From Silene noctiflora (lineage: Eukaryota; Streptophyta; Magnoliopsida; Caryophyllales; Caryophyllaceae), in assembly GCA_009801015.1 (NCBI GenBank), contig VHZZ01011186.1:7514-54166 (forward strand): a stretch of 46,653 nucleotides of DNA, given 5' to 3'. The notes beneath the pieces were generated by a model, which worked only from the letters and a program-made list of their open reading frames with translations, made no database searches and had not been told where the DNA came from. Made by a program: the position numbers and the translations under genes. The first letter of the stretch is position 1; every line of letters starts with the position of its first letter. This document shows, one piece after another, positions 1 to 10,700 of the stretch.

Positions 1-1165
1 TAGTCAATTTGTTTTCAATCCTTTTCGTAGGTTAATCCGGTAATGCAAATCCTTCTTATTGTTTCATTAATCAATTTGTTTTCAATAAATAATACNAGCA
101 CAAAGAATAAAACTCGATAGGTTCTAATATCTTGGGGTATCGTGTGTTGATTACACATCCTGACCCGCAAAATAGAGATTAGGTAGATGCTCGTTACACA
201 TCCAGCTCAAACATTCATATGTGTATCAACGAAAATAGTGAAGAACATCCAAATTCTTTTGCACTAAATATAATGTTATACACTTATTAAATAGATAATA
301 CACACACAATAAAAAGGCATATCTAGGAAATTAAACTGCGCCGAGCATCGCGCACAGTGCCCCAAGTTTCTTACAACGCTATTGAACTAAAACGCACTTC
401 TAAAATGAATACTTAAGTTATTCAGCATTTCTAAAATGCACACTTACCTAAAGTTATTCAAGTTTAAGTAGTTTTTAGGAGCCCATATGGTTAATTTCAT
501 GCTTTTGCCAACATTCTTATAAAATTTAGCTAAAACATATAAACTACANCTTTGATGTAATTCAAACTTAATTTTTGATCTCGGACTGGAACTGTGATAT
601 GTGCACGTACATAAGTATTGTCAACCATGACAAAAATCTTGGCTTTCTTTTGTTTTTAGTATAATTACATCACTCAAAAAAGGAACCTCGTATCTGTAAT
701 GATTTAACCTTGATAAATGTGAATCTTAGCTTTCACAGACAGAGATCAATATTGTATAACCCGAATGAAATTTTTCACAGACAGAGATCAATATTGTATA
801 ACCCGAATGAAATTTTGGTAATGATTCTGGTCACAAGATTACGTTTAGATCCTTTATAGAGACGATCGCAAAGAAAAAAATGGTCTCAATTATGCGTGTT
901 TTTATTGTGAATTTTATGACATCTAATTATGCTCAAGGAATCAAACTACGCTAATATAAATATCTTGGGGTATGTCGCGCAAAGCGCGCACTACAACAAG
1001 TAGTAGTATTAAAAGTATAAGGGTAGATTAGAAGTAACGTCAAAAAATGTCATTAAGAAAGGTACGCGAAAGACGACCGTTGACCCAAACCCCTTCCTTC
1101 CATAAATATATTCACGTACCAATTTTCAATTCATCAAAAATATACATTAAATTCGTGATTTCGCC
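1..1165. other. intergenic, upstream of small TM protein gene
   Basis: This is AT-rich sequence with no coding signal I can support. It holds a 42-bp tandem duplication (731-814) and a 14-bp direct repeat (127-140 and 960-973). A GC-rich palindromic patch lies near 976-989. Single unknown bases are at 96 and 549. The last ~150 bases before 1166 are probably promoter and 5' leader of the gene that follows. Confidence 0.5.
731..814. repeat. 42-bp tandem duplication
   Basis: Two adjacent, essentially identical copies (731-772 and 773-814), each starting tttcacagacagagatcaat. No coding role is visible. The near identity suggests a recent slippage or unequal-exchange event. Confidence 0.85.
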
Positions 1166-2408
1166 ATGCCTCATCTTCCTTCTTCTTCATCTTCATCCTT
1201 TCTATTTTCCCTTTTATTCCTTCTCTTTTCTCCAGGTTTTTTTTTATTATTATTTTTCTTTGTACAAATGTTGTTAAATTTCCTTGATCTTGTGGTTTAT
1301 ATTCTTATTGAATTATAGGAGTATTATTATATGTTAATTTGATGAGTTGTAGCTTGAATTATGTAGCTTTTAGTTTGTGGGTATTTGGTAAATGGCAAAA
1401 TCTCATTTGTGACGTGTTATGATGTCTCACGACCGGTTTAAATAGGGTGAAACCTTTTTGTCACAAGTAAGAAATAGCTGTTGGTAGTCATGGTAGATAG
1501 TTATGTAGGAGTATTACCTTTTGTTTAAATTATGTCGCGATCAGAAAGCAGAGGTAAACAATTGATTGGAACGGAAAAATTACTTATTAGAATAGAGAAC
1601 TTAACAAGAAAGGGAAAATTAGCTGCTGTTAGGCGTTTTAGAACCCTAATGAGGTACTATTAGTTTAGTAGAGATGTTGGTTTTTCGGTTTGTAAAGTAC
1701 GCCTTTGATGATGTAGATTTAGAATATAAAATCAATCTTGGACTCCAACCATCGGCTTAAGCTTGAGATGCTTTCTTGACAATTGTTGGGTGCGGCCGTG
1801 GGGGTTAGTCTTTTCTGAAACAGTTTTATTAAAATTTACCGGGAAACTATATCACGATTAAGGTTAAAAGAGTCGTGTACAATGGTTAAATGATGACTGA
1901 TTATAGATTAAAAGGATCTGTTGTTAAGTTGATCATTGGTGGTTCTACAATGGTCACTATTGAAGGTTCCGATTTTTTTGGTGTAAAGTGGTTTTACATA
2001 AATTTAGTCTTTTGTTAGGCTCGTGTATTTGAGATTTATATATGAATGTTTGCCAGGTTTTTGTGAACTTGGGCTTTTGTTGCTGCTACCTTTCAGGGTC
2101 TATTTTGTAAGCTTATGATAGCCAAACTGTACTTTGATATTTGAATGTTTATGTCATTTTTGTTAGGTTTGGCAAGTGACACACCGGGCTCCAAAAATGG
2201 CGACAAGGGTAGCTCAACAACGACTCACAGTGGTGGTACTTGGACCACAGTAGCCATCATATGCCTTTCTGTTGCTGCAGTAGTCCTTTTTTGCCTTTTC
2301 CTTTTTAAGCTATGGCAGAAAAAGAAGCGAGAAGAACAATATGCGCGTCTTCTAAAGTTGTTTGAAGAGGATGATGAGCTGGAGGTGGAACTGGGTTTGA
2401 GAGAATGA
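1166..2408 (+). CDS. small secreted-entry, single-pass membrane protein, function unknown
   Basis: Two exons, 1166-1235 and 2167-2408, joined by a phase-1 GT-AG intron of 931 bp, give a 103-residue protein. Residues 1-24 look like a signal peptide: a serine-rich start, then a Leu/Phe core FLFSLLFLLF. A short Ser/Thr/Gly-rich lumenal stretch follows. Residues 50-72 form one strong membrane helix (TVAIICLSVAAVVLFCLFLF). The cytosolic tail is basic (KLWQKKKREEQ) and then acidic (FEEDDELEVELG). This predicts a type I membrane protein with a short charged tail. I know no named domain for it. The intron joins G+GT into a Gly codon and removes an internal Met that would otherwise look like the start. 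The clean splice sites, helix and charge pattern make it a real gene; the role is open. Confidence 0.75.
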
Positions 2409-4582
2409 ACACTTCATATCTTTCAGAATACAGGTCTGTTGGTGATCTCTTGTCACTGCGATTTAGTACTAACCTCTAGTCAGGCATTAATTTTCTGTGG
2501 CGCTGTAGTTTTTATCCTGATGCTATTTATGGGTCCTCACTCCTCACACGAGCATAACGCTAGACAACCCAGTAGTTTATGCAGATTGGATTTCCAAAAC
2601 GTACAAAAGCCGTAGGAGTTAACCTAAATGTGTTCATTTGATGACATATGCTTACTGCTAATGATGAGGTGAGCTGTGAGCACCCCTATGGCCTAAATGT
2701 GAATCTGTGTTGTCCCCTGCCCAACTGCCACTGATCCTTGTGGTATCGACCGGAGTGAGAAGTTGAGCCGTTGAGATGTCATAGGAGGTCGATTTTTCAT
2801 AGTGATCGTTACTCGTGAGGGAGGAGCTTGAGAGGAGAGGAAAGATTCTGTGGAGTGCTTATGAGGATTTAGTTTTTTTTGTTTTTTCTCTCTTCTGTTT
2901 GCATACACGGTTCTCTACGATCTTGTTGATTGGACTGTTAATTTTGGAAATAAAGGGGTGTAGTTGTAACCGTGTACCCCTCCCCCAAATCTGCTACTAC
3001 AAGGTACGAAAAAGGACTTTTTGGAGACTAATCTTCTCTGGTTGTTGTTCTGTATTTTACATATATACCACGTCATGTGCCAGTAACTTCATGAGTCACA
3101 AGGACTCATAACTCATCAAGTAGTGTGCCCCTGGAGTCCGGACTTTAGGTGGGATCAAAGATTTTGAGCTTAGAAATGGCTTTTATTTCTTCACTTCATC
3201 GTCTAGCACTTTCCCTGCCTGGTGATTTTGATATAACATATGCCAACCTCATATGTTATCCTACCCAATCCAGCTGTTAACAACACAGGGGGAAAGTTTC
3301 CGGATGACCCAATGACCCATAATGAAAATTTCGTGGAGAATTGCATCAAATGACAGTTAGTTCACGATAAAAAGAAGCGAAACCAGTTGAGTGAACCGTT
3401 TGCTTTATTCCATCGTAATTCAAAGCGAAAGAATAGTGGGATCATTGGCTCCATTGAAAATGATTTAAATGAACTAAACAAATTTCATTAAGCAATTCAG
3501 ACAATTTATTCTTGAAGATATTTGAATTATTGGTTAGTTCTGTGAAGAATTTGATCATTTATTTCTGGCCAAACATTCCCAGTGCATAGCATTCAAAGTT
3601 ACATGTAGCTTACAATGATCTGAAATAATTTGTGGTGTGCATCATTTTCACCAAACTATTTGGTTTTGTAGAACATATTTTCTTTAATTTACAATCTTAT
3701 GGAATCACTATGACTGCAGGCAAACTCTTACCAAGGTGAGGATACGGCTCTTTTGAAGGTCAGTTTACAAAATTGCCAATCCTTGGTGCCGTCTTAGTAC
3801 ATCTACTCATTCACTTTCTTGGCTGTAATTTTAACAGTGCTAAAATTATTTCCCAGGATTACGCCAAATTGTTAACTAGTAAACATGATCGAGATGTCAA
3901 ATGTACATATTTCTGGTTCACAGTTTTGTAATGATTTTTCAACATGTCGAAAAAAGCAACTAAGAGTTCTGCAAGAAAGACATTCTTGTTAATCTGATAC
4001 CACATTTCTTTATAGTTTTCATCTGATGCAGTATTTTCTGAAACGGATTATCGCCCATTTTCTGAAATCTTATTGATCAGTCATGGCACTATAGTTAGCA
4101 ATTGTTCCATAAATCAGTTGCTCATTCATTCGATATATGATGTTTGCCCACTCGCCTTAAGAATGTTTTATAGCTATATGCGTGACACAGTTTGAGGTGA
4201 GAATTGGCCTTGGCAGGATCATTAATCGCGTATTTCTCTGCATGGATTTTGGACTAATTTAGTGGTAGGAGCGCAGGGTTTGCCACTACTCGAATGTTTT
4301 GTTTTCTCATGATTTTTTCTTCTTCTATGCCTTTCTTTGCTTTAGGATAATCTCGGTGCCTGTTCTTTCGTATACTGCGTCCTGAGTAGTTTCCTCTGGT
4401 TGGTATTGCTAGTTATTTTTAGCGCCTTGGCGTTTATGCCCGAGTAAACTAACTATTGAAAAAAAAAAAAAAAGCATGTTTGTGATTTATGTTGCTGCAT
4501 ATAGTACTTGAGAATCATATCTATAATCCGAGTCACAGTTGAATTTAGGAAGAAAACCCTGTGAAGGATAGAATACTCCCTT
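2409..4582. other. intergenic / 3' flanking region
   Basis: About 2.2 kb without a recognisable gene. The first part should contain the 3' UTR of the small membrane protein gene. Short open stretches, for example around 2815-3111, have no recognisable domain. A run of A lies at 4459-4473. I see no clear transposon ends. Confidence 0.45.
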
Positions 4583-5456
4583 CTAGTCTCTGTACATGTG
4601 GGCCATGGTGATGTTAGCTGCCGTGTAACCGCCATCCACGACCAAGTTATGTCCAGTTATGAACCCGGCATCATCACTGGCTAGAAAAAGGGCACCGGCT
4701 GCAATGTCCTCCACACTTCCTCCCTTTCCATGCAATAAACTTGCCTTAGCAGCGCACATTTTGGCGATCTCTGCATCCCCAATGTCGCCAACAAACCTCC
4801 TGTAACCACCGATGAGCATCTCTGTGGGGACTGCGTGAGGAGATATGCAGTTCACTCGAATTCCATGCTGCCCAAGTTCACAAGCCGCGCTTTTCATCAC
4901 GCTGAGGATTGCCCCCTTTGACATTGTATAGGCGTGTGATGCTAAGCCGCCCATGATGGCCGCTGAACTTGAGGTGCATATAATGGATCCACCTCGTTTT
5001 CCTTCAATCATGGCTCGGGCAGCGTATTTGATCCCGTGTACCACTCCAAACAAGTTGACTCCAACAATCTCCCGCACTCTGTCCATGTTGACGTTGACAA
5101 TGCTTCCGTCTGCACCTGAAGTACCTGCGTAAAATGTGGAAGACGACCCGTCTTATCATTTAACTCTTACATAAGATCAATATTCTCTGTATTTTGAATA
5201 CGTACCTGCATTATTGACGATAATATCAAGACGACCCTTCCATGCCATAGCAAGCTTCACTGTGTTCTCCAAATCGGCTTCCTTTGAGACGTTGCAATGT
5301 ACAAAGCAGCCTCCAATGGAGTTTGCGAGACCAACTCCCAGCTCGTCGAGTACATCAGCTACTACAACATGGGCTCCATTCGAGGCAAATAACTTGGCTA
5401 TAGCAGCTCCGATGCCTCTCGCACCACCGGTTACAATTGCAACCTTACCCTTCAAT
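4583..5456 (-). CDS. short-chain dehydrogenase/reductase (SDR), secoisolariciresinol-dehydrogenase/ABA2-like group
   Basis: Two exons are clear: 5456-5206 and 5124-4583, with an 81-bp phase-1 intron. The protein starts ..LKGKVAIVTGGARGIG, the Rossmann TGxxxGxG cofactor motif. The acidic residue after the second strand (VVVADV) suggests NAD(H). Next come NNAG (completed across the intron, NNAGTSGADG), the catalytic Ser region IICTSSSAAIMGG, the YTMSK catalytic Tyr/Lys pair and the C-terminal GHNLVVDGGY. The clear part codes 264 residues. The reading begins inside a codon after a tag acceptor at 5457, so a short first exon lies upstream. One candidate is 6001-5988 (Met-Arg-Leu-Trp then a phase-2 gtagga donor), which would splice in frame, but it is only 14 nt and unproven. 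Related plant enzymes oxidise terpenoid, lignan or ABA-precursor alcohols; the substrate cannot be read here. Confidence 0.88.
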
Positions 5457-7104
5457 CTAAATCAACATAGTATAGGTAAGAGAATGTTTACGATTCCCTA
5501 TATGGATGAATAAAATGAGTACAATTCGACGATTTCTATCTTCCCTTAAGTTTGATATCGTTTGATCACTAAGATTCAGTACTCCGTTCAATATATTATT
5601 TATCAATGTAATTGCAATTGAACTACCATCATTCCGAGTCAAAATCATGTTCAAAACTTTCTTTTGTTTTTCCCTGTTGATACTCCGTAGTATCTAATAC
5701 TAATTTGGTTGAAAATCAAGATCCTCTACGTTTTCTATCCATCTTCTTTAATATATTCATATTTATTTTACCCCCACTTCATTTTCTACAACTTAAGATT
5801 CCGAGTTAGATCGCTCAAAGGTTTGAATTCGGGCCGTCAAAAGGAGATGGAGAAAGCAGAAAATGAAGACGATTTTAAAAAATAAACAATGAAATTTTTG
5901 AAAATGATCTTAAAATTTCCAAAAAAATTAGTTCACCTTTCATACGGTAACGTTCCAATATTTTCGTCTCCTAACTGCAAATCCTACCTCCACAAGCGCA
6001 TATACGATAACATTTGACACCCTTAATATTGTATGTATGGCAATTACCTTTGTTCATTGTTGGATTTAGCTCCACCAAACTCCATCCCTAATTTTGACAT
6101 TTATGGTCTAAAACTCCCAAATTACATGAATATATACACACATACACAAATCATTCTAAATTGATTATTCCTATAAAAATTGAATCATGAAAGATTATGT
6201 TATATGTCACAAGCTTTTGGTGACCTAAAGCACTAATCTCATTTCTTACAACTACCAACATATTCCAACTATTTTTATGATTGTGATCTTATTTGTAGGT
6301 GATCAAATTGCCAACCATAAACTTGTGATCTTAACCATGGAATTAAAAAAGATCAGACAAATGGGTCATTTAGGTCGGATCAATTTGAGTTAATTGATTT
6401 CGAATTAGGTCATTTTTAGATTTGGTATTTATCGAATTGAGTTATTTTCGAGTCTACATATTACCACCTATTATCATGAATAATTTTGCGTGTCATAAGG
6501 TTTTGAAACTAAATTTTTTACTCTTCATATAACTTTAGGAATTTGTCACTTTTTTTTTGTTGTACACCAAACAGTTTAATTTGGACTTGAGTTAGGTAAG
6601 ACCACTAAGACTAAATTAGAATAAAGTAAAACCTGTTGATCTAAATGCTCAGGGCGGAATCTATCACTTTAGGAACAATATATCCACTTTCAATTGAGAA
6701 TAAATACTCCCTAGTTCTTTAGCTCCCCCATTCCAAAATGGTCCTCTCTAAGACTCTAACTAATCCATTCCCTCTCAAGTCTCAACGGACTCATTTTTCA
6801 AGATAACTCGATATAACACCTGAAATAGAGCGAAATTTAAAACAACTCAACCCTACCTAAATACTTAAACGGTCATATATTCGTTTAAGTTAAAAATATG
6901 TCAAATGTTATCTTATATTGCCAGATTAAACAACCTTTTTGTCATTCCCAAGACATTCTACTTTTTGTCCCATCTAACTATTTCACCCGGTTTATACTTT
7001 AAAACAAATATAACCTTAAACAAGAATTTGTAATCCAAAATATATCGATTCTCGACCTAAAATAACCGTATCCATGCCCGATCCAAATAACCAAATCGAT
7101 GGGG
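5457..7104. other. upstream region of SDR gene; intergenic
   Basis: AT-rich sequence that probably contains the first intron, a short first exon and the promoter of the leftward SDR gene, then the distal upstream region of ispD. I see no further gene and no clear element ends before the Mutator-like insertion at 7115. Confidence 0.45.
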
Positions 7105-7114
7105 AGTATATAAA

Positions 7115-7690
7115 GGGGAAAGTAGCAAGTTGCCCCCAAACGTTTGGGGCTATGTGCAAATTGCCCCAAAACGTTTTTAAATGTGCAATTTACCCCCAAA
7201 CGTTTGTGAATATGTGCAAATTAACCCAATTTTAAAATTCCGGCGATATTACGTTTACTACCACCCTCCCCACCACCATCAAACAATTTTCCACCCCATG
7301 TCCCATCGTTTAGATAAAAAACCTAAAGGATGAGTAACATATATAGTAGCGGCGGCAACGAAAATGGCACTTGTACCAAAGTAGTCACAAACAAATAAAC
7401 ACAAATGTGATAAAATGAAACAAGAAAGAGAACATTGGTACAATGTGCGAAAACATGGTGGAGTTGGGGTTTGAAAGGGGGGAGAGGAGAGTTAGGATGG
7501 AACATAGGGTGGAGGATTGTGTTTGATGGTGTTCGGGAGGGTGGTCATTGCTGTAAATTTGCCGGAATTTTAAAATAGGATTGATTTGCACATAGTTTTA
7601 AACGTTTGAGGGTATATTGCACATTTAAAAACATTTGGGGGCAACTTGCACGTAGGCCCAAACGTTTGGGGCCAATTTGCTACTTTCCCC
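7115..7690. mobile_element. non-autonomous Mutator-like (MULE) element with ~190-bp inverted ends
   Basis: The 576-bp element begins ggggaaagtagcaa and ends ttgctactttcccc. The inverted similarity reaches from 7115 to about 7306 and from about 7497 to 7690, so each arm is ~190 bp, with ~190 bp of unique centre. A perfect 10-bp direct repeat, agtatataaa, flanks it (7105-7114 and 7691-7700). Long TIRs with a 9-11 bp target duplication are typical of Mutator-like elements. No transposase reading frame is present. Each arm contains several repeats of a unit around ccccaaacgttt, some of them palindromic. The element lies about 100 bp upstream of the ispD start codon. Confidence 0.88.
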
Positions 7691-7692
7691 AG

Positions 7693-7700
7693 TATATAAA
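7693..7700 (+). promoter_or_regulatory. probable TATA box of ispD (copy kept by target-site duplication)
   Basis: TATATAAA lies 96-103 bases before the ATG. That would put the transcription start near 7720-7735 with a leader of ~65-75 nt. It falls inside the 10-bp target duplication of the Mutator-like element, so the same box also exists at 7107-7114 on the far side. The position is inferred from sequence only. Confidence 0.55.
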
Positions 7701-7795
7701 CCATCATAAACTATTACCTACTTGGCCCACCAGACAGAGTAGAGAACAGACACAGTCACACACAGTCTCACAGTGTTGGCAGCTGCAAAATAAAA

Positions 7796-10700
7796 ATGGA
7801 GTTGTTGGGAGTAAAGCACCTACCTTTATGCCATCTTCAAATCCCATCTTCTTCCTTCAAATTTCCCGCCGTTAATCATCACTCAATCTCTTCTCAAAAT
7901 CTCCACTTTCAATCTCCCAAATTCCCAAAAATTGAGATCAGAAAACAAAGATGGGTTGCTTCAAAAATCCAATCTTCTTTAAATTCTGTGCAATCCACTG
8001 AGGTTTAATTCTGTTCTGTAATTCAGTTTTTTGGGTTTTAATCGTTTGATTTTTGTTTAATTTGAATTGGGTTTTGATTGAATTTGTTGTTTGTGTGAGT
8101 GATTGATTGTGCAGGGTAATGTGATTGTGAAGGAGAAGAGTGTTTCTGTTATTCTTCTTGCTGGTGGCAAGGGAAAAAGAATGGGTGTATGTCTTTCTTG
8201 TTGTATTAGTTTATTTTCCGCGTTTCGGCATTGCCCCCTTCCTGGAATTTGTCATGTGGTTTTGAATTATGTTGAATGAATGTATTTGAATGCAGTTCTC
8301 AACACAATTTTCATTTTTGGGTCGTTTGGAAACGACTTCTTTGTGTTGCTATTAGTACAGATTGAAAAAGTGAAGGAATTGTAATGAAATTTATGTGAGA
8401 ATGTCGCTTGATGGGCGTTTTCGCTGATGGGAAAGGAATGCTTACTGCATCAATTAGTTTGTTGTCTGTAGTTAGCATCTTTAATATACTCTTTCATGAA
8501 ATAGCAGTTAGCCATTCTCTTTGGTTAACAGTTTGGGAAATATTTTGTACGTTCAACCCCATTACCCTTATGTTTTGGTAGGTTGTGCTTATGATGATGG
8601 TGACTACTGACTACCATGTTTTATCTGCACAGCTAAACTTTTTTTTCTTGTGCTTAGTATAATGTATATGCCATTCTGAGTTGATTTGAGTAGACGCTAA
8701 TGCTGTATATGATTTTGGATTGTTGTGTTTGTTTTGCTTTGATAACTTATCATTTCGGTGGCTGGTGTTGGTGTGTTTTTTTGGAGTACACAGATTGTAA
8801 AATATTTCCTTAGTTTAGAAGAGTTATAGCGAACTCTTCCGGTTGTAGTCAGAGACTCAGAGCCAGCAACACATGTTAAAGTGTCTATATTTATAGTTTA
8901 TGGAGGTTCAGCTTGTGGAATTTCGTTTTTCCAAGTTTCTTTCTCTTTCGAAGTGAAAGTTTACCTTCATTTGGGTGAGAAAAATTCTTTTTGATGAAGT
9001 TTTACACGAGCTATTATGAAGTTTTAGTTAAAGTTTACCTTCATTTAGGTGAGAAAAATTCCTTTCGAAATGAAAGTTTCTTTCCTCTAGGCACTATCCC
9101 ATAGAGTAGCAAACACTCGGAATAGGCTGAGCAGTCGTGCTTCCCAGCACGAGTATAATTGTTTTTTTTTTTTTTTTATTGTATATGCCTTCACTATTAT
9201 GAGGCACAATTATTTTTGGGGAAATGAAGAGAAGTTAAAGTTATACTCCGTAAGATGAATGTGGCAAGATGTGTTTGTTAAGGATTAATTGGAGAAAACG
9301 ATCACTAGGAAGAATCCGTGACTTGCATTTATTGAGGATAACGTGAGCAAAGTGGTATATCCAGTGAGATGGAGACTAAGTGGATGCATAAGAAGGATGG
9401 CGAAATGATGAGATTGTGAGGGTAGAGGATAGCCTAATATAACTCGAACAATGGTTCTACTTGGTCTCGTAAAGAAATGGCGTTACATATAACAGATTAG
9501 AGAAAAAGGATTTATGAGAGATAGCAGAGTTTGACTATAATTTGTATTTTGTACGAATTGTTTTGATTTATTTTCTTTTTGCTTTTGTTTTTCCATACTT
9601 TTTACCACTTTTGCATCTACTCTTAGTTCTCTTTCACAAGGTTTTGTCAGTTTGAGATTTTCACATTTATGTTTCCTTTTTGCACCTCTTTATCTCTTAT
9701 GTTTCCTTCATAAGATTTCCCCTATTAAATAGTCCCTATGTTCCATTTGTTCTATCATATTCAAAGTGACTGATTTAGGTCTGCGGTTTTGTTGTTGTCG
9801 TTGTACTTGGATTCCTAGCTTCTTTACCTTTTGCCGTTCTCAATTCTTTTAGAATTATTAGGTAATGACTTTAATATGTTTATGCAAACAGGCAAGCATG
9901 CCAAAGCAGTATCTTCCCCTTCTGGACCAACCGATTGCATTGTATAGGTATTTTGCAACACCCTCTCCAAATCTCAATTGCACTATAGGGGTCTCAGAGT
10001 CTGTATATCACTGTGTATAGTGCTTGCAGAAAACTAGTGAAAACATCTAGAGCCAAAGTTGACTACCAGTACTTGAGTTAGGTGTTTACTCTTATCTGTG
10101 CATGTTGTCTATCTCTTGGTCCATCCCATGGGACTTTCTGTGGCTTTTGGGTACAAATTCGTATAACAAATTCCTTCTTTTAAAATAAAAATACACATTC
10201 TTGTCATGAGGTTCTTTGGCCATTTACATTTTGTTTAGTCGCGTGATTAGATTTTCTCTAAGCTTTTAAGGATTAGGTTTTAAATGGTATATGGCCTCCT
10301 TCAGAAATCACTCCAGTATTCTCTATTACTTGTTTAAAAACCTTCAAAGATTACTGATTTGTGTTTTGACTACATCCTTGTGGCCAAAAAAACTTGTGCA
10401 AGGTTTTGTGCATTGTCATGACTTAACTCTTATATAATAGAAGAGAAGAATAGAAGTAGAGAATTAATAGGGGTACACCATCATTATACTGTGAGTGTAC
10501 CCATTTGGCTCAGTCAGTCTTTTATAGTCTTCCATTTTAGTCGTTCTTGGTTCAGTAGAACATACTGGTCTAAGATGGACAAAAGTGAGGAAGAAATTAA
10601 GAGATGGAATGAAACGATAACAAATTGGTCTAAGTCCTGTCTATGTCTCCTTATGAGAAGTATGTTAGAGTAAAGTTGTGATGGGATTTCCATTTTTCGT

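Noticed and set aside
2815-3111. Small protein gene downstream of the membrane protein
   Set aside because: Low-information, Phe/Cys/Leu-rich translation of AT-rich sequence with no recognisable family.
7323-7591. Transposase or other protein in the Mutator-like element
   Set aside because: The open frames are short, low-complexity and lack any MULE transposase motif; the element is non-autonomous.
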